Shown: piece by piece, positions 12,412 through 24,420 of the stretch | Position numbering within the stretch: position 1 is the first letter of the stretch | Layout of the letters: each line of letters opens with the position of its first letter | Source of the DNA: Cochliopodium minus | Lineage: Eukaryota; Discosea; Himatismenida; Cochliopodiidae | NCBI GenBank assembly: GCA_024220525.1 | Contig: JAMYWO010000111.1 | Coordinates: forward strand, 1-64,000 | DNA: 64,000 nt | Reading direction: 5' to 3' | Translations under genes and position numbers: made by a program | Notes under the pieces: generated by a model | The model's database searches: none | What the model was told of the DNA's origin: nothing | The model's input: only the letters and a program-made list of their open reading frames with translations

Positions 12412-12684
12412 ATGTCAGATACATCAATAGAAAAAAGCAATAACGAAAGAGAAGAAAAACAAAAAAGAATTATAGAACTTAGAAATCATACTGGGACCAC
12501 TCATTCGGAAGATCCCAACACCCCATTCAATTCGATAGAAAATTTTGGAGAAATAGCCAAAGAAGTAAAAACTAAAATGAATCCTCCACCCTCCAATAGT
12601 CTCGTAAATTCTCTCAATGAAAAGCTAATGAATCTTCAAAATGAAGAAAAAAAAGTTAATAATGATGTAAAGGATGATAAATGA
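12412..12684 (+). CDS. Small hydrophilic protein, unknown
   Basis: A single-exon frame of 90 codons from ATG to TGA gives a charged, probably largely disordered protein (MSDTSIEKSNNERE...). It is rich in N, E and K, has a PPPSNS segment and ends in acidic-basic repeats (EEKKVNNDVKDDK). There is no membrane segment or known domain. It contains the octamer IIELRNHT, which also occurs in the second exon of the minus-strand gene at 13093-14375. The two genes converge, so this could reflect an old local duplication or chance. The long clean frame in such A/T-rich DNA supports a real gene, but no homologue is recognised. Confidence 0.55.
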   Translation: MSDTSIEKSNNEREEKQKRIIELRNHTGTTHSEDPNTPFNSIENFGEIAKEVKTKMNPPPSNSLVNSLNEKLMNLQNEEKKVNNDVKDDK

Positions 12685-13092
12685 TCACCATCTCAAATCT
12701 CCAAAAAAAAAAAATATATTTTGCTGATAAAATAATGCTGAAAATATTTTTTTTTTGAATTCTTTTTTCTTTGTTATATTATTGCAATAATTAAAAAAAA
12801 TAAACAATTTTTGACCTTTTCCTCAATTATATCATTATCCAATTACTTTTATTTTCAGTATCTTTATTTATTCACAAAAATAAATGAAATTATTGTGATA
12901 AATTGGAATATAATTTAAACTGTCATAATTCCTTCCAATTTAAATGGATGAGAATCTGAAATCTAAAATAATATTTTAATCGTTTTGAAATTCAAAATTT
13001 AATAAAAAAATATATAATTTATTTTAACGAATTTATTTAATTCCTTTTAAAATTCAAAACAGAAAAAGAAAAGGTAGATAATACTTAATTTT
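12685..13092. other. Convergent intergenic region
   Basis: A/T-rich sequence between two gene ends, with long A and T runs on either side. Nothing beyond presumed 3' untranslated regions is seen. Confidence 0.5.
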
Positions 13093-14375
13093 TTAATCAT
13101 CCCATTCATCATCGTTGACACCACTCTCCACCTTTGTTTCTTTATGATGAGAAGTGTTGACTCTAGAAGAGACTAGAAATATAAAAGAAATTGTAAACAC
13201 ATAAAATGGAAATTAAAGGAATTCCATTTATTTTGTTACCAATGTTGTTTTGAAATTTCTCCAAAACTTCTTCACCCGCATAGTTTTGGGATGCACTAAA
13301 AGATTTTTTGTCTTTCAAAATGATACTGTGGATAAAGTGAGAATCTTTAATGAGGAAAAGAAAAAAAAAAGATTAAAAAAATTTTTAGAAAATTTTAAAG
13401 AAAAGAAAACAATAATACCTGATGTTGTCTTAAAATAATTTAAAAAGAAATTAAATAATCTATAAAAAAAAAATTTCTTTTTATTTTTTTCTACTTTCAA
13501 ACGAACAACCCTGTTTACTTCAAGATCAACAAAGAAAAGATCAGAATTTCCCCAAAATTCGAATCTATCTTTCACTTGTGGGGCAAGCTATTTTCAATTA
13601 AAAAAATTTTAAAAAAAAAATAAAAAAAAATTAGATACAATAAATTACTTTTTTGGAACCCTCTACGTTAAGACCCTTTGGAAGAGAAGAACCTCCTAAT
13701 CTCTCGAGCAATTTTGTATTAGTGATGAAAGCAGGATCTTCCTCAACAACCTAGTTATAAAGAAATAAAAATCTAATTTATTTTTTAAAAAAAAAATTTG
13801 GTTTACTTTTTCAACAGACAAAAATCCCTTTTGTTTCATTACTGTTCTTTTTTGATCACTTTCTAAAATCAAAAAATTTTAAAATAAATGACAAATAAAA
13901 TGGATTTGTTTTGAACCTATTTCTTCTCCCTTTTCGTTATAAACTCTGTTTTTTGCCTACAAATCTGATATTACTTTATTTTAAAAAGGTAAAAAAAAAA
14001 TTTACAGTATCCACGTCAATTACAACCGCCAAAAAACGATCTTACCAAAGAATGAATTTAGGTTCTTAATTTTAAAGATATATTTATTTTTTACGATATT
14101 TAGTGTTTCCATTCACATTCTCTTGGATAGTATGATTTCTTAATTCAATAATCTTTCCTTCAATTGTGAATCCTAATGATATTGTCGAAATAAAGAGTAA
14201 ACATGTATTAAATATACATATATTGTAAAATGATCCCTAATTACAACTTTCTTTGTATTATTTTCTTTATTTGCTTCTTACCTTTTCCAATTTTCTCATA
14301 ATTAGATCTACTAAATGTTCCATTGAATGTTTCTTTGGTAACTGGAAGTGTTGTTCCTTTAGATTGATGAATCAT
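13093..14375 (-). CDS. Unrecognised conserved-looking protein, ten small exons
   Basis: Ten short exons join in phase from the ATG at 14375 (MIHQSKGTTLP) to the TAA at 13093, giving about 220 residues. Blocks in order: GFTIEGKIIELRNHT, RFLAVVIDVDT, AKNRVYNEKGEEI, KQKGFLSVEK, EEDPAFITNTKLLERLGG, KDRFEFWGNSDLFFVDLEV, a 10-base exon at 13428-13419, SASQNYAGEEVLEKF, and an acidic tail ending DDEWDD. There is no signal peptide or membrane span, so it is probably cytosolic. The consistent phases, the codon use and the alternating strand-helix texture argue for a real, expressed protein. I do not recognise the family. Confidence 0.7.
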
Positions 14376-14780
14376 TTCCTTTATAAAGTAATTTCAATTT
14401 TTTTTTTATAATTACTGTGAATTTTGACTTTATATTCAACTAATGGGAATTGAAAAAGCTCCTCCTTAAATGTATTTGATGAAAATAATTGCTTTATATT
14501 TGAAAGAATTCAATTTATAAGAAAATATATTCATCTTTTGATATTATTATATTCAAAAAAAAAAAAATACAAAGAATTTGTATAGATATTGAAAGGGAAT
14601 GTTTAAAAACAATTTTGCATTTTGATTCAAAAAGAAAAACTTATTTCAAAAACTCATTTTTTTAATTTTGCACTTCAAAAAAAATTAAAAAAATAATAAA
14701 AAAATATAAAAAAAAAATTTTTAAAAATATTTCTTTATAAAGCTCTTATATTCTTTAATTGAAACAAGTAAGAGAAAAAA
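14376..14780. promoter_or_regulatory. Divergent intergenic region upstream of CSN1
   Basis: About 405 bases between start codons of oppositely oriented genes. There are long A runs just before the CSN1 ATG (14690-14720). No other structure is seen. Confidence 0.45.
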
Positions 14781-16312
14781 ATGAGTGATAATAAAGATGA
14801 AAAGAAAGAAATCAAAAAGATCATAATTCCAGATTTTGATCTTGAAGGATATATTTCAATGTATACAGGACATACAAAAATTGGTCGTTTAATTTTTGTT
14901 GCTGAACATGCAGAGGGATTTGGAGAAAGAGCATATAAATTGCTTCTCAATGAACTCAAAACAACCACAAATACAAAGCTTTATAAAGAAATTTGCAAAA
15001 AAGTTGGAGAAACATTAGGGCCAGAATATAAACAAGATGATGAATGGGTTCTCAAAACTGATAAAAAAATTTCAATGGATGCTGAATTTCTTGATACTAA
15101 ATTGAACAATGCAAAACAAAGTTTAGATTCAAAAGAAATTAGGGTAAATAAACAATCAGAAAAGAAATTTTTTTTTATGAATATATATTTTTAATATGGA
15201 GTGTATAAGAAGAAAAAAAATTTAATTTGAAAATTTTCTTATGATTTTGGATATTATGAATCAACAAATCCAAAAATAACAATTTATAATTATTAACTCA
15301 TTAAATATTTTTTTTTGGAACATATATTTGAATTTTTTCAGATATTTTCTTTTAAATTAATTCTTTATCCAACTATATTTAGGATTCACATAACAAAATG
15401 GGAGAACATTATTATGATAGAGGTGAATTGAATTCTGCACTCAAATGCTATGTTAGAACAAGAGATTATTGCACAACACCACAACATGTCATTGAAATGT
15501 GTCTGAATGTAATCAAAGTTAATATCGAAATGAATAATTTTGCTCATGTGCTCAATTATGTGGGTAAAGCAGAACAAAATCCAGGAGATATCGATCCAGC
15601 AACAAGAGGAAAGTTGAATGTATGTGCGGGTCTTGCAAATCTCGAAAATAAAAAGTATAAAGATGCAGCACGTAAATTTCTCAACGTAAGCAAAGAATTA
15701 TCTGGAAATTTCTCACATGTCATTTCTGAAAGAGATATTGGTTTGTTTGCATGTTTGTGTGGTCTTGCAGAATTTGGCCGTGATGAATTACGTACCAACA
15801 TTCTTGAGAATATCGATTTCAAGTATTATCTTGATCTCGTTCCTCAAATGCAACAAGTCATTTCAGATTTTTACAATTCTAAATATTCTACCAGTCTTGC
15901 TACTTTGGAAAAGATAAGAGGTGATTTCGAGGTTGATCTTCATTTGAATTCCCATGTTCCTAAGCTTTATGAGAAGATCAGAGCAAAGGCGATCATCCAA
16001 TACTTCAGCCCTTACTCCTCTGTTGATCTCAACTTGATGTCTGAGAACTTCAACACCACTCCTGAGAAACTTGAGAAGGAGCTTGCTGATATGATTGTCT
16101 CTGATATCATCCAAGCCAGAATTGATTCTCAAAACAAGGTTCTTTATGCTAAGCAAGTCGATCAAAGAACTGCCACTTTTGCTCAATCTCTTTCCACTGG
16201 TAATAATTTTCAACAAAATATGAAGGACATGTTGCTCAAAATGAACCTTATCGAAAATGATTTTGTTGTCAAACCCAACAAAAAAATGCAAGATGATCAC
16301 GATGATGATTAA
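14781..16312 (+). CDS. CSN1: COP9 signalosome subunit 1
   Basis: Two exons (14781-15143 and 15383-16312) join in phase to give 430 residues, in the range of CSN1/GPS1. The N-terminal block LEGYISMYTGHTKIGRLIFV is followed by helical repeats, and the strongest signature is the stretch around DRGELNSALKCYVRTRDYC with MCLNVIKVNIEM, typical of CSN1. The C-terminal half holds the PCI domain (from about residue 250), including IIQYFSPYSSVDLNLMSE and a following winged-helix stretch. The tail is lysine- and aspartate-rich (DDHDDD). The COP9 signalosome removes NEDD8 from cullins, and CSN1 is a scaffold subunit. It fits with the F-box protein and HECT ligase elsewhere in the window as part of the ubiquitin system, though no operon-like link is implied. 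Confidence 0.93.
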
Positions 16313-16537
16313 GACAATTCAAAAAAATCAAGTCAAAAGAGAACGCATTAGTCATTATTCATATATTTGCTTTAAAATAAAGCATTAAATAATTCTATAT
16401 AAAACCTTTTAACTTCATCTATTTTTCTATTTCAAATATTGCACATATTTTTTTGATGTTTTATCGAATATATTTGCACTCAAAACTTATAAAAAAATAA
16501 AAATAAAATAAAGAAATAAATTATTTAGTTCTACTTG

Positions 16538-19500
16538 ATGGATTTGATTTCTTTTAAAGAATGGAATTTATATTTGAAAACTGAAAATAGATATAGCACT
16601 TCATTTGGACTGATTTTGGTATCCCTTTCTTTTTTTGTCAAAAACACAATAAATTCAAACAAATAAAATTTGAAAGGAACAATTCCAATCATTCAAACAA
16701 TCTTTCGAGAAAGAAACGGAAGTCTTGTATAATGAATTAATTTCACTCATTACCGAATTATCTGATAATACAAAAAAGTTTATTTCGAATGGTAAAAAAT
16801 GTAGATAAAAACAATTTAAAATGCACAATGTGGTTATTTGATTGAGTTCAATCTAATTTTTAATTTTTAAAAAATAACCACCTTTCTAACAAATAAATTA
16901 ATTGAATTAAAATTGAATTGTCAGTTAACATTCATACAATCACAAAAAAATTTTTTATTTATGGGATTATAATTTTTTTTATTGATTATTTCACCAAAAC
17001 TAACAAATAAAAAAATAATTTGAACCAAATTTGAAATGACAAAGATCATTCACAAATTATGCATAATCCAATAATTAGAATAATTTCAAATACATTCAAA
17101 TATATTTCATTTTTTTTCTTATTTATTTGAGAATAAAATTAATCTTTTTAAAAATTAGGAGATAAAAGCCCAAAAATCTCAGATCTGATCAAATTGATAC
17201 AAGAAGCACAAGAATTACATACTAAATTCAATACAACATTTTCTAAATTTTATTGCTCACAAGATACACAAAAGGAATTCAAGTCAAAGTATCTTCAGGG
17301 CTCCATACAGATGACAAGGATTTCCGATTTCTTCGAGAGGGTCAATCAGATCAGCATCATCTGTTCGAACATCCATGATAATACAAACTATACAGAAGAA
17401 ATAAGAAATAAATCAAAAGAAATACATTCATTATTATCATTGGTAAAAAATAAATGAAATTCAATTTAATAATTCAATTTAATAATTTTATTTAAAAATC
17501 ATTTATATAATAAATTATCTTTATTTTTACTATTTTCATTTTTTTTTTTATTTTTTTATTTAGATCCAAGATTCTAATGAAGAGTTAAACCAACTCATTG
17601 AAGCATCAATAGTCATCTACTCTGCAAACATTCCATTGGTTTAAAAAAAAATAACTCATTTTTTAAAAATATTATTTATTGATTTTAAATCTAAAATTTT
17701 GAATATTATTTATGTTTAATGTTTGAAATAAAATTTTATTATTTTTTTTGAACAAATTTAGCAATATGTTCAAAGACCACTCTTCTTAATTCGTTCAGGA
17801 ACATTAGAAAGAATAAACACGGACGTATACGCACCAAGAAGAATCCAACAGAACCAAATCTTCATTTTCAACAAGTTTGTCGTCATCGCCTTCAAGAACA
17901 AGGAGAATAAGATCGAATGCCAACACATTTTGGAGAAAGCCAAAGTCACCAGCGTTCCCAACAGCTTATCTTTTGACTTTATCACTGATAATCAAGTATT
18001 GAGATACTCCACTTCTTCTGTTAGAACCAAGTTGTCTTGGATTGAAGTATATAGATTTTTTTTTTTGCTTTAATTTTTTGTTTCTTTTCTAATTATTTTT
18101 TAATTTTTATTTTTTAGTAATTTTTATTGATTTTTTTAAACCATTAACATATTTGTTAGAATTTATTTTGTGACATAATTTAAATTTATTTTTCTTCCTA
18201 TTTTTATTTTTATTTTTATTTACAAGTTAGTTGATTTTTTAAATCTTTTTTTGCACTTGTTATTCGTTGATTTATTTTACTAATTAATTTTTTTTTTTCT
18301 TATCCAAAGGATCTCAAATCAGTTTTGTTGGTGGAAGAAGAAAAATTCCCTATCTCTAGAGTGGTCAAAACTCTCAACTCCCTGAAAGAAGCAAAAGGAG
18401 TTTCAAGAAAGGATATCGAAGTAAAAAAATAATTTTTTTTATATAACATTTTAATTTTCAATTTATTTTTTAAAATTTTTTGATGAGATTAAATTTTTTT
18501 TATTTTTTTTATGAGATTAAAATGTTTTTATTATTTTTTATTTTTTTTTTAAAATTATTTTTTTTTAGTACCTAATAAGTAAACTTTCTACAACCCCTTC
18601 CCTATACTTCGAGGAGCTCAACTCCATGATGAAATCCTCGCAAGAAGAGTCAAAAGAAGTTCAGGACTTCGTCTACTCCTTCGCATTTGACGAGAGGTCC
18701 AACAACACCACCTTGAAACCAAATTTTGCAAAAGTTATCAACCTCGATAACTTATCTAGTACAATTCCTTTTTTTATCAGTTTTTTTTTATTTTTTTTTG
18801 TTTAATAATTTTTTTTTATTTTTGTTTAATTATTTTTTTTATTTATTGTAATATTTAATTTTTTTTTTTATTTTTAGAATTTTTTATTTTTTATTCACAA
18901 AATTATTTTTTTCATTTTGATGTTTTTCATTCTTTTTTTTTAATTTTTTTTTTAAAAATTTTTGATTGTTATTTTTGATTATTAATTTTTTTTTGATAAC
19001 AACTTTTTAAATTTATTAATTATTTATCTTTATTTGATTTATCTTTAAAAAGTCTTTCGTTAATTTTTTTTTTTTTAATTAAATCTTTATTACTATTTTT
19101 TCAAGAAGGAAAATCTTTGACCCAACTAGTGGCAGTGATACCAAACGCAATAAAGATAGCAAACTTAATATCAACCTCCCAAACAGACTTTCCATTCAGC
19201 GAATTCATGCAAGAGAAAGTGTTTCCCAACTTGTTGGAGTGGAACTTTAACATCTTTGACGTATACAACTCTTTGAAGGGAAATCATGGGATCCTCACTG
19301 TCATTTCTGTTGCTTTGTTTCTTAAAAACGATTTTTTTGAGCTTTTTTCCATCGATAAAAAAGATTTTTTGGTTTTGGTCGGAAAGTTAGGTAAACAAAA
19401 AACAAAATTTTTGAATTTTTATCAAAAACATTTTTTTTTTTTGAAATATTTCAATTTATTGTTAAAATATTTTAATTAAAACATATTTATTTTTAATTTT

Positions 19501-21025
19501 TATCAATATATTTAATATTGAAAATTTTTGAATTTTATGTTAAAATATTTCAATTTTATGTTAATATTTCAATTTCATGTTAAAATATTTTAATTAAAAC
19601 CTTTTATTTTCATTTTATTTTATATTTATAAAAACATTTTCATTTTAATTTTCATCAAAACATTTTTTTTTTTGAACGAAAATCAATAGAGGATAAAGTA
19701 AGAAATATTTTCGATTAATTCAGAAGAATGTGTTCAAATATTATTTCCAATAAATTTATTTTATTTTTTTTAAAAAAATTTCTTTTTAGTACAACAAAGC
19801 AAATTCATATCACAATAACTTGCATGCAGCAGATGTATTACAAACAGTTAACCATTTCTTGACTAAGGAACCCTTTAACTCCTTTAAACCTATTCACAAA
19901 CTCAGTCTTCTCCTTGCTGCCATCTGTCACGACGTAGAGCATCCTGGTGTCAATAATGGATTTTTAGTGAACACTGAAAGTGAGTTAGCTATTCGATATA
20001 ATGACAAAGTAAAAAATTTTATTTTTATTTTTTTATTTTTTATTTTTATATTTTTATTTTTATTTTTATTTTTATTTTTATTTTTTTTTTTATTTTTATT
20101 TTTATTTTTTTTTTTTTTATTTTTAATTTTTTTAATTCTTGTTTTTATATATTTTTTTATAGTCTGTTTTGGAACAACATCACAGCTCAACGGGGTTCGA
20201 CCTCATTAAAAAGAGTAACATTTTAAGCAAACTCTCCAAAGACAACTTCAAAATATTCAAGAACATCTTCGTCAGCACCATTCTCTCCACCGACTTTTCT
20301 AAACACTTTAAAATCACTTCTAAATTACAAGGCTTTGTAAACAGTGAAAAAGGTTTTAAAAAAAAATATCAATTTAATTTTTTCATAAATTTTTTTATTT
20401 TTTTTATAATATATTTCACTATTTTTTCATTAAATTTTTTTTATTTTTTTTAAGATTTTAATTTTGAGGAACCGAACGATCTTGCTTTGGTTTTAAAAAT
20501 GTTGATAAAAGTCTCTGATATTTCCAATCCTGCTAAACGTAAACTTCATTTGTTAATGCCTGTTTTTATTTTTTTAATAACCCCTTTTTTTAAAAAAAAT
20601 AATAGCTTGGACATTGTGTAGTCCTTGGGCAGACAGAGTACTCGAAGAATTTTTTTCACAAGGAGATCAAGAAAAGAAACTTAATTTAACTGTTAATACA
20701 AAAATTTTCTACTTTTTTAGAATATTTTATATTTATTTTTTATTTTTATTTATGAATATTTTTATTTTTTTGTTCGAATATTTTTTAAAAATTATTTTTT
20801 GTTTAAATTTTTTTTAAAAAAAAAAAGGTGAGCCCAATGATGGACAGAGACACAACTGAAAAAGCTAAAAGTCAGATCGGATTCATCAAGTTTGTGGTTT
20901 TACCACTTTACCAAGTGGCCCAGAAGAAGTTTGGAGTGTGTTTTCAAGAGTCACTTTCACACTTGGAAGAAAACTTGAAGAGCTGGGAAAAAATCCAACA
21001 AGAAAACACCCCTCAACAAAAATAA
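16538..21025 (+). CDS. Class I 3',5'-cyclic nucleotide phosphodiesterase with PH-like N-terminal region
   Basis: Fourteen exons join in phase to 736 residues: 16538-16618, 16677-16791, 17159-17442, 17564-17638, 17762-18046, 18310-18420, 18569-18758, 19106-19390, 19690-19697 (8 bases), 19790-20008, 20163-20352, 20455-20538, 20606-20691 and 20828-21025. The last half is a PDEase_I catalytic domain: YHNNLHAADVLQT, the metal-binding HDVEHPGVNN, SDISNPAK and SPWADRVLEEFF. It should hydrolyse cAMP or cGMP. The first 360 residues hold a helical segment and then a PH-like stretch (FLIRSGTLERIN, FIFNKFVVIAFK, ending near LSWIEDL), which suggests membrane or protein recruitment. The start is the first in-frame ATG, MDLISFKEW. 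Substrate preference cannot be read from the sequence. Confidence 0.88.
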
Positions 21026-21180
21026 ATAAAGGAAAGAGTGTTCAAAAAAAAAAAAGAAATTAAAAGAAAAATTTTTTTCGTATTTTTCCAATTTATTTTT
21101 TTAAAAAATATTTTCCAAAATTATTTTCCATTAAAAACTTTTCAATTTAATAAAACTATTCTACAATAAATTAATATATT

Positions 21181-22209
21181 TCATTCTTTGTTGAAGTAAA
21201 CTATGGCTGCTACTGTGATCAAAATAGTAGAAAGAACTAAATAAAATTGATTGATTAAAAATAAATTTATTAAGAATCAATCAATTTTGAACTTACACAT
21301 TAAAGAACCTCCGAAAATCTCTGCGACAATTGCATTGCTGTGACTATCAAATCCAAAAACCTGATTTATTAATTTTTTTTCATTTTTCAAATATTAATTT
21401 ATTAAAATTTATAAAAAATAAAAAATAAAAAATAAAAAAAATAAAAAAAATTGTTATTAAGTATTTTTTCCTTTATATTTTTATTTTTGAATAAATGAAT
21501 TTGAGATTTTACCACATTGTATGAATTTAGAGGATCGAAGAAACATGGAGAGGTATAATTCACTTTATAGGTGGTTTGAAATTTAGAGAGGGCATCAGAA
21601 TCGATGTATCTTGCAGAGGTGGGCTTTTTTATCCAATTGTTCCACACTTTGGCCTCCACTGTCTTATTTGTGTTTGTATTGTTGTATATCACGAGAGATT
21701 CAACCGCAAAACTGCTTCCTTTTTGATATAGTTTTTGATCTAATACTGTACAGTTTGCTTTCTTGTAGAATGCTAAATAGGAAAAAAAAATATTAATAGT
21801 TGTTAGTATATATTTTACCAGATTTTAACTTTTGTCGATATAATTCGATTATGAATGGATATCTTATAAATTCCTCATTCATTATTATCTTTTCAATGAT
21901 CAAATATATCATTTAAATTCTCGTTTTTTTAAAAATTTTTTTTCGAATATATCCTTTTTAAAAAATCTCGAAAATGAAAATTTTTTTTTTTTACTCTTTG
22001 CTGTGAATATAGGTTCTATTTATTCAAAAAAAAAAGGAAATAGTTAGGATCAGAAATTTCTATTTTTTTAAGAAATTTATAAACAAGGCAGCTTTCTTCT
22101 TTTTACCTGATATTTCGATATAATATCCCAAAAATAATCCTAATCCAAATATCATCAAGAAAGATCCAATAATTAACAATATTAATGAAACCAATCCCTT
22201 ATTTTCCAT
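21181..22209 (-). CDS. Small protein with N- and C-terminal membrane segments
   Basis: Four exons starting at the ATG at 22209 give about 170 residues. The first exon encodes a hydrophobic helix (LVSLILLIIGSFLMIFGLGL) followed by YYIEIS. The second is a soluble domain of about 85 residues with four or five NxT-type glycosylation sites (NNTNTNKT, NYTSP) and two cysteines (ANCTV and SPCFFDP). The third is short (FGFDSHSNAIVAEIF). The last encodes a second helix (VLSTILITVAAIVYF) and the end. The layout fits a hairpin membrane protein with a lumenal or extracellular domain; the CFFDP..NV motif recalls the DUF3592-like group, but this is a weak call. It ends in TGA. Confidence 0.72.
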
Positions 22210-22835
22210 CTTATATACCTTTAAATTTTTTTTTTATTATTTTTTTTTCAGGTAATTCCTTCCTATTCCAAATTCAATCTTGTATAAATTAAAAATTATT
22301 GTTTCAATGAACTAATTTTGTTCAATAAAAGTAAATTATTTATGCAAGGAAAAATTAACAAGGATATTTATATTAATAAAATTTTAAATTTACAAAAATT
22401 CTTTAAATTTTTAAAATCATTTTTTTTTTTTCAGAAAATTGTACTCTAACCAATAATTTAATGAATCCATTAAGTAAAAGTTTCTGTTTGAGAGTTTTTT
22501 TTTAAGTTTTGTTCAATTGTAACTAAGCTTTAAATCACAATATTTAAAGAAAGATAATTTTGAACAATTTTCACATTAGTAACCTTTCCAAAGAATTCAT
22601 GATCTTTGAGTAAAAAGTGGATTTCTTTTAATTAATTTGCTCTGTTTTTGGATTAAAATTTATATAATTTGATTTACTCCGAGTTGATCATCAAAAATAA
22701 AATTTTGAGAAAAACTAAATTAATTTGATTGGGATCAACCATCTTTTTTCAAAGATTTACAAGACAGAAAGAGTGAAATGAAAACAAAATTCAATTTGAG
22801 AAGGAATTATAAAAAAAAAAAAAAATTTGGTTGAT
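22210..22835. promoter_or_regulatory. Divergent intergenic region
   Basis: 626 bases between the two-TM gene and the first GT90 gene. A/T-rich with scattered more complex sequence. No exon, RNA or repeat is recognised, so it is presumed to contain both promoters. Confidence 0.45.
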
Positions 22836-24296
22836 ATGAAATTAAAGAATGTCTCAATAGCATTTGTATTCTTATTGATGATTACAATCTATCTATTGAT
22901 GGATAAAGATCTGACAGAATTCGAGGAGGATATGAAAATCTATGAGGAAATGCCCAATCATCTGAAATTAAGGTTCATGCTGTGCAGATTTCAGATAATG
23001 GGCAATATGTTATACAGAGAGGATTGTCAACATCCTCCCAAAGATGAATACAGAATCAAAATAGTGACTGATACGTTGAAAAATATACTGAAGAACACCA
23101 TGCAAGATAGATTAACCAATATCGATTTCATATTGACATTTCATGATAATAAAATCAATGTAACAGAGGAGGAACTGAGGGGATTATTCAGAGATATAAA
23201 TATCGAAGAAAAAAAATATCAGCAGTATCTTCACTTTTTGAATAATTTTCCTATTTTCACTTTTACTCAATCGAAATCGCAAAAGGTAATCTTATCATAA
23301 GCCATATCATATCTTGCATTCTTATATTTCAGAAAAATAAATATTAATCAACCTAGATATACAAGTTAAAGATTAACTCATAAAATTTGTAAATTTGAAA
23401 GAAATTTTGGAAAGATTCTTTTTAAAGATTATAAATTTTAAATGGAAAAGGATCTATAAAATTAAAATTTATAAATAATAAAAATAAATTATCAGAGATT
23501 TTTAAATCAAAAAAAAAAATAAATTGATTGAAATTAACATTCTTAGGGAATTTTATTTCCTGATGTATATATGTTAGATAAAGAGAACCACGTGAATATA
23601 TTCGACAAATTAGAAAAAGAGAAAGAAACATTCAAATGGGAAGACAAAGCAGAGGTGGGGTATTGGCGTGGAGCATCCACAGGTATAGTGATAGACAAAG
23701 AAATGAAAAAGGAGGAGATAATAGAGAAAGGAATGAGATTCAAACTAGTTTCTCTATCAGAACAACACCCACGTCTCTTAAACGCAAGTATAACAAACTA
23801 CGTACAAATTGATGAGAAATACATTGAAAAAGTAAAAGAATATTTCGGTCATTCTGGACATGTAAACTATAAAGATCATATGGAGTTTAAGTATTTGTTG
23901 AACATAGACGGAAACAGTTGCGCTTGGCTTAGATTGCCCTTCATTTTATTCTCTGGATCCGTTTTGTTCAAACAAGAAACAGACAAAGTGCAGTGGTTCT
24001 ATGAGTACATCAAACCTTTTGTACATTACATCCCCATCAAAGAAGATCTAAGTGATTTGGTTGATAAAATTCATTGGGCTCGACGAAACGACGATGCTGT
24101 CAGAAACATTTCTTTGAATTCTCAAAAGTTTTTCAATGAACATCTCACTTTGGAGAAGATTCATCATCACATCATTTTTTCTCTTAAAAAATATTCTCGA
24201 AAATTTGTTTCTTTGAAGAGATCTTCTTCTTACCCTCTCCACTCCTCTTTCAAAGACGTTTGGCACGATTATTTTTCTTTTCACAAGTTATTTTAA
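22836..24296 (+). CDS. GT90-family (CAP10-like) glycosyltransferase, copy 1
   Basis: Two exons (22836-23285 and 23547-24296) join in phase to 399 residues. The start is ATG giving MKLKNVSIAFVF; residues 3-22 form an uncleaved signal anchor, so this is a type II protein of the secretory pathway. The catalytic region shows the CAP10/GT90 pattern: VGYWRGASTG, a basic RFKLVSLSEQHP segment, the central FKYLLNIDGNSCAWLRLPF and the downstream ILFSGSVLFKQET with FVHYIPI. GT90 enzymes include fungal capsule xylosyltransferase and animal protein O-glucosyltransferases (POGLUT/KDELC). The sugar and acceptor cannot be inferred. A diverged second copy lies 125 bases downstream in the same orientation. Confidence 0.9.
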
Positions 24297-24420
24297 TTCA
24301 AATTTGAGATTAAATGAGATTTTTATTTATTGTAATAAAAAATGTGTTTTTTTTTCAAAAGTTTTTTATAAATTTATTATTTTTCAGCTAATCCATTTTA
24401 AATATAAATATTAAAAAAAA

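Noticed and set aside
20009-20162. K/N-rich and F/L-rich open frames on both strands
   Set aside because: They lie in a T-rich intron of the phosphodiesterase gene between two well-supported exons.
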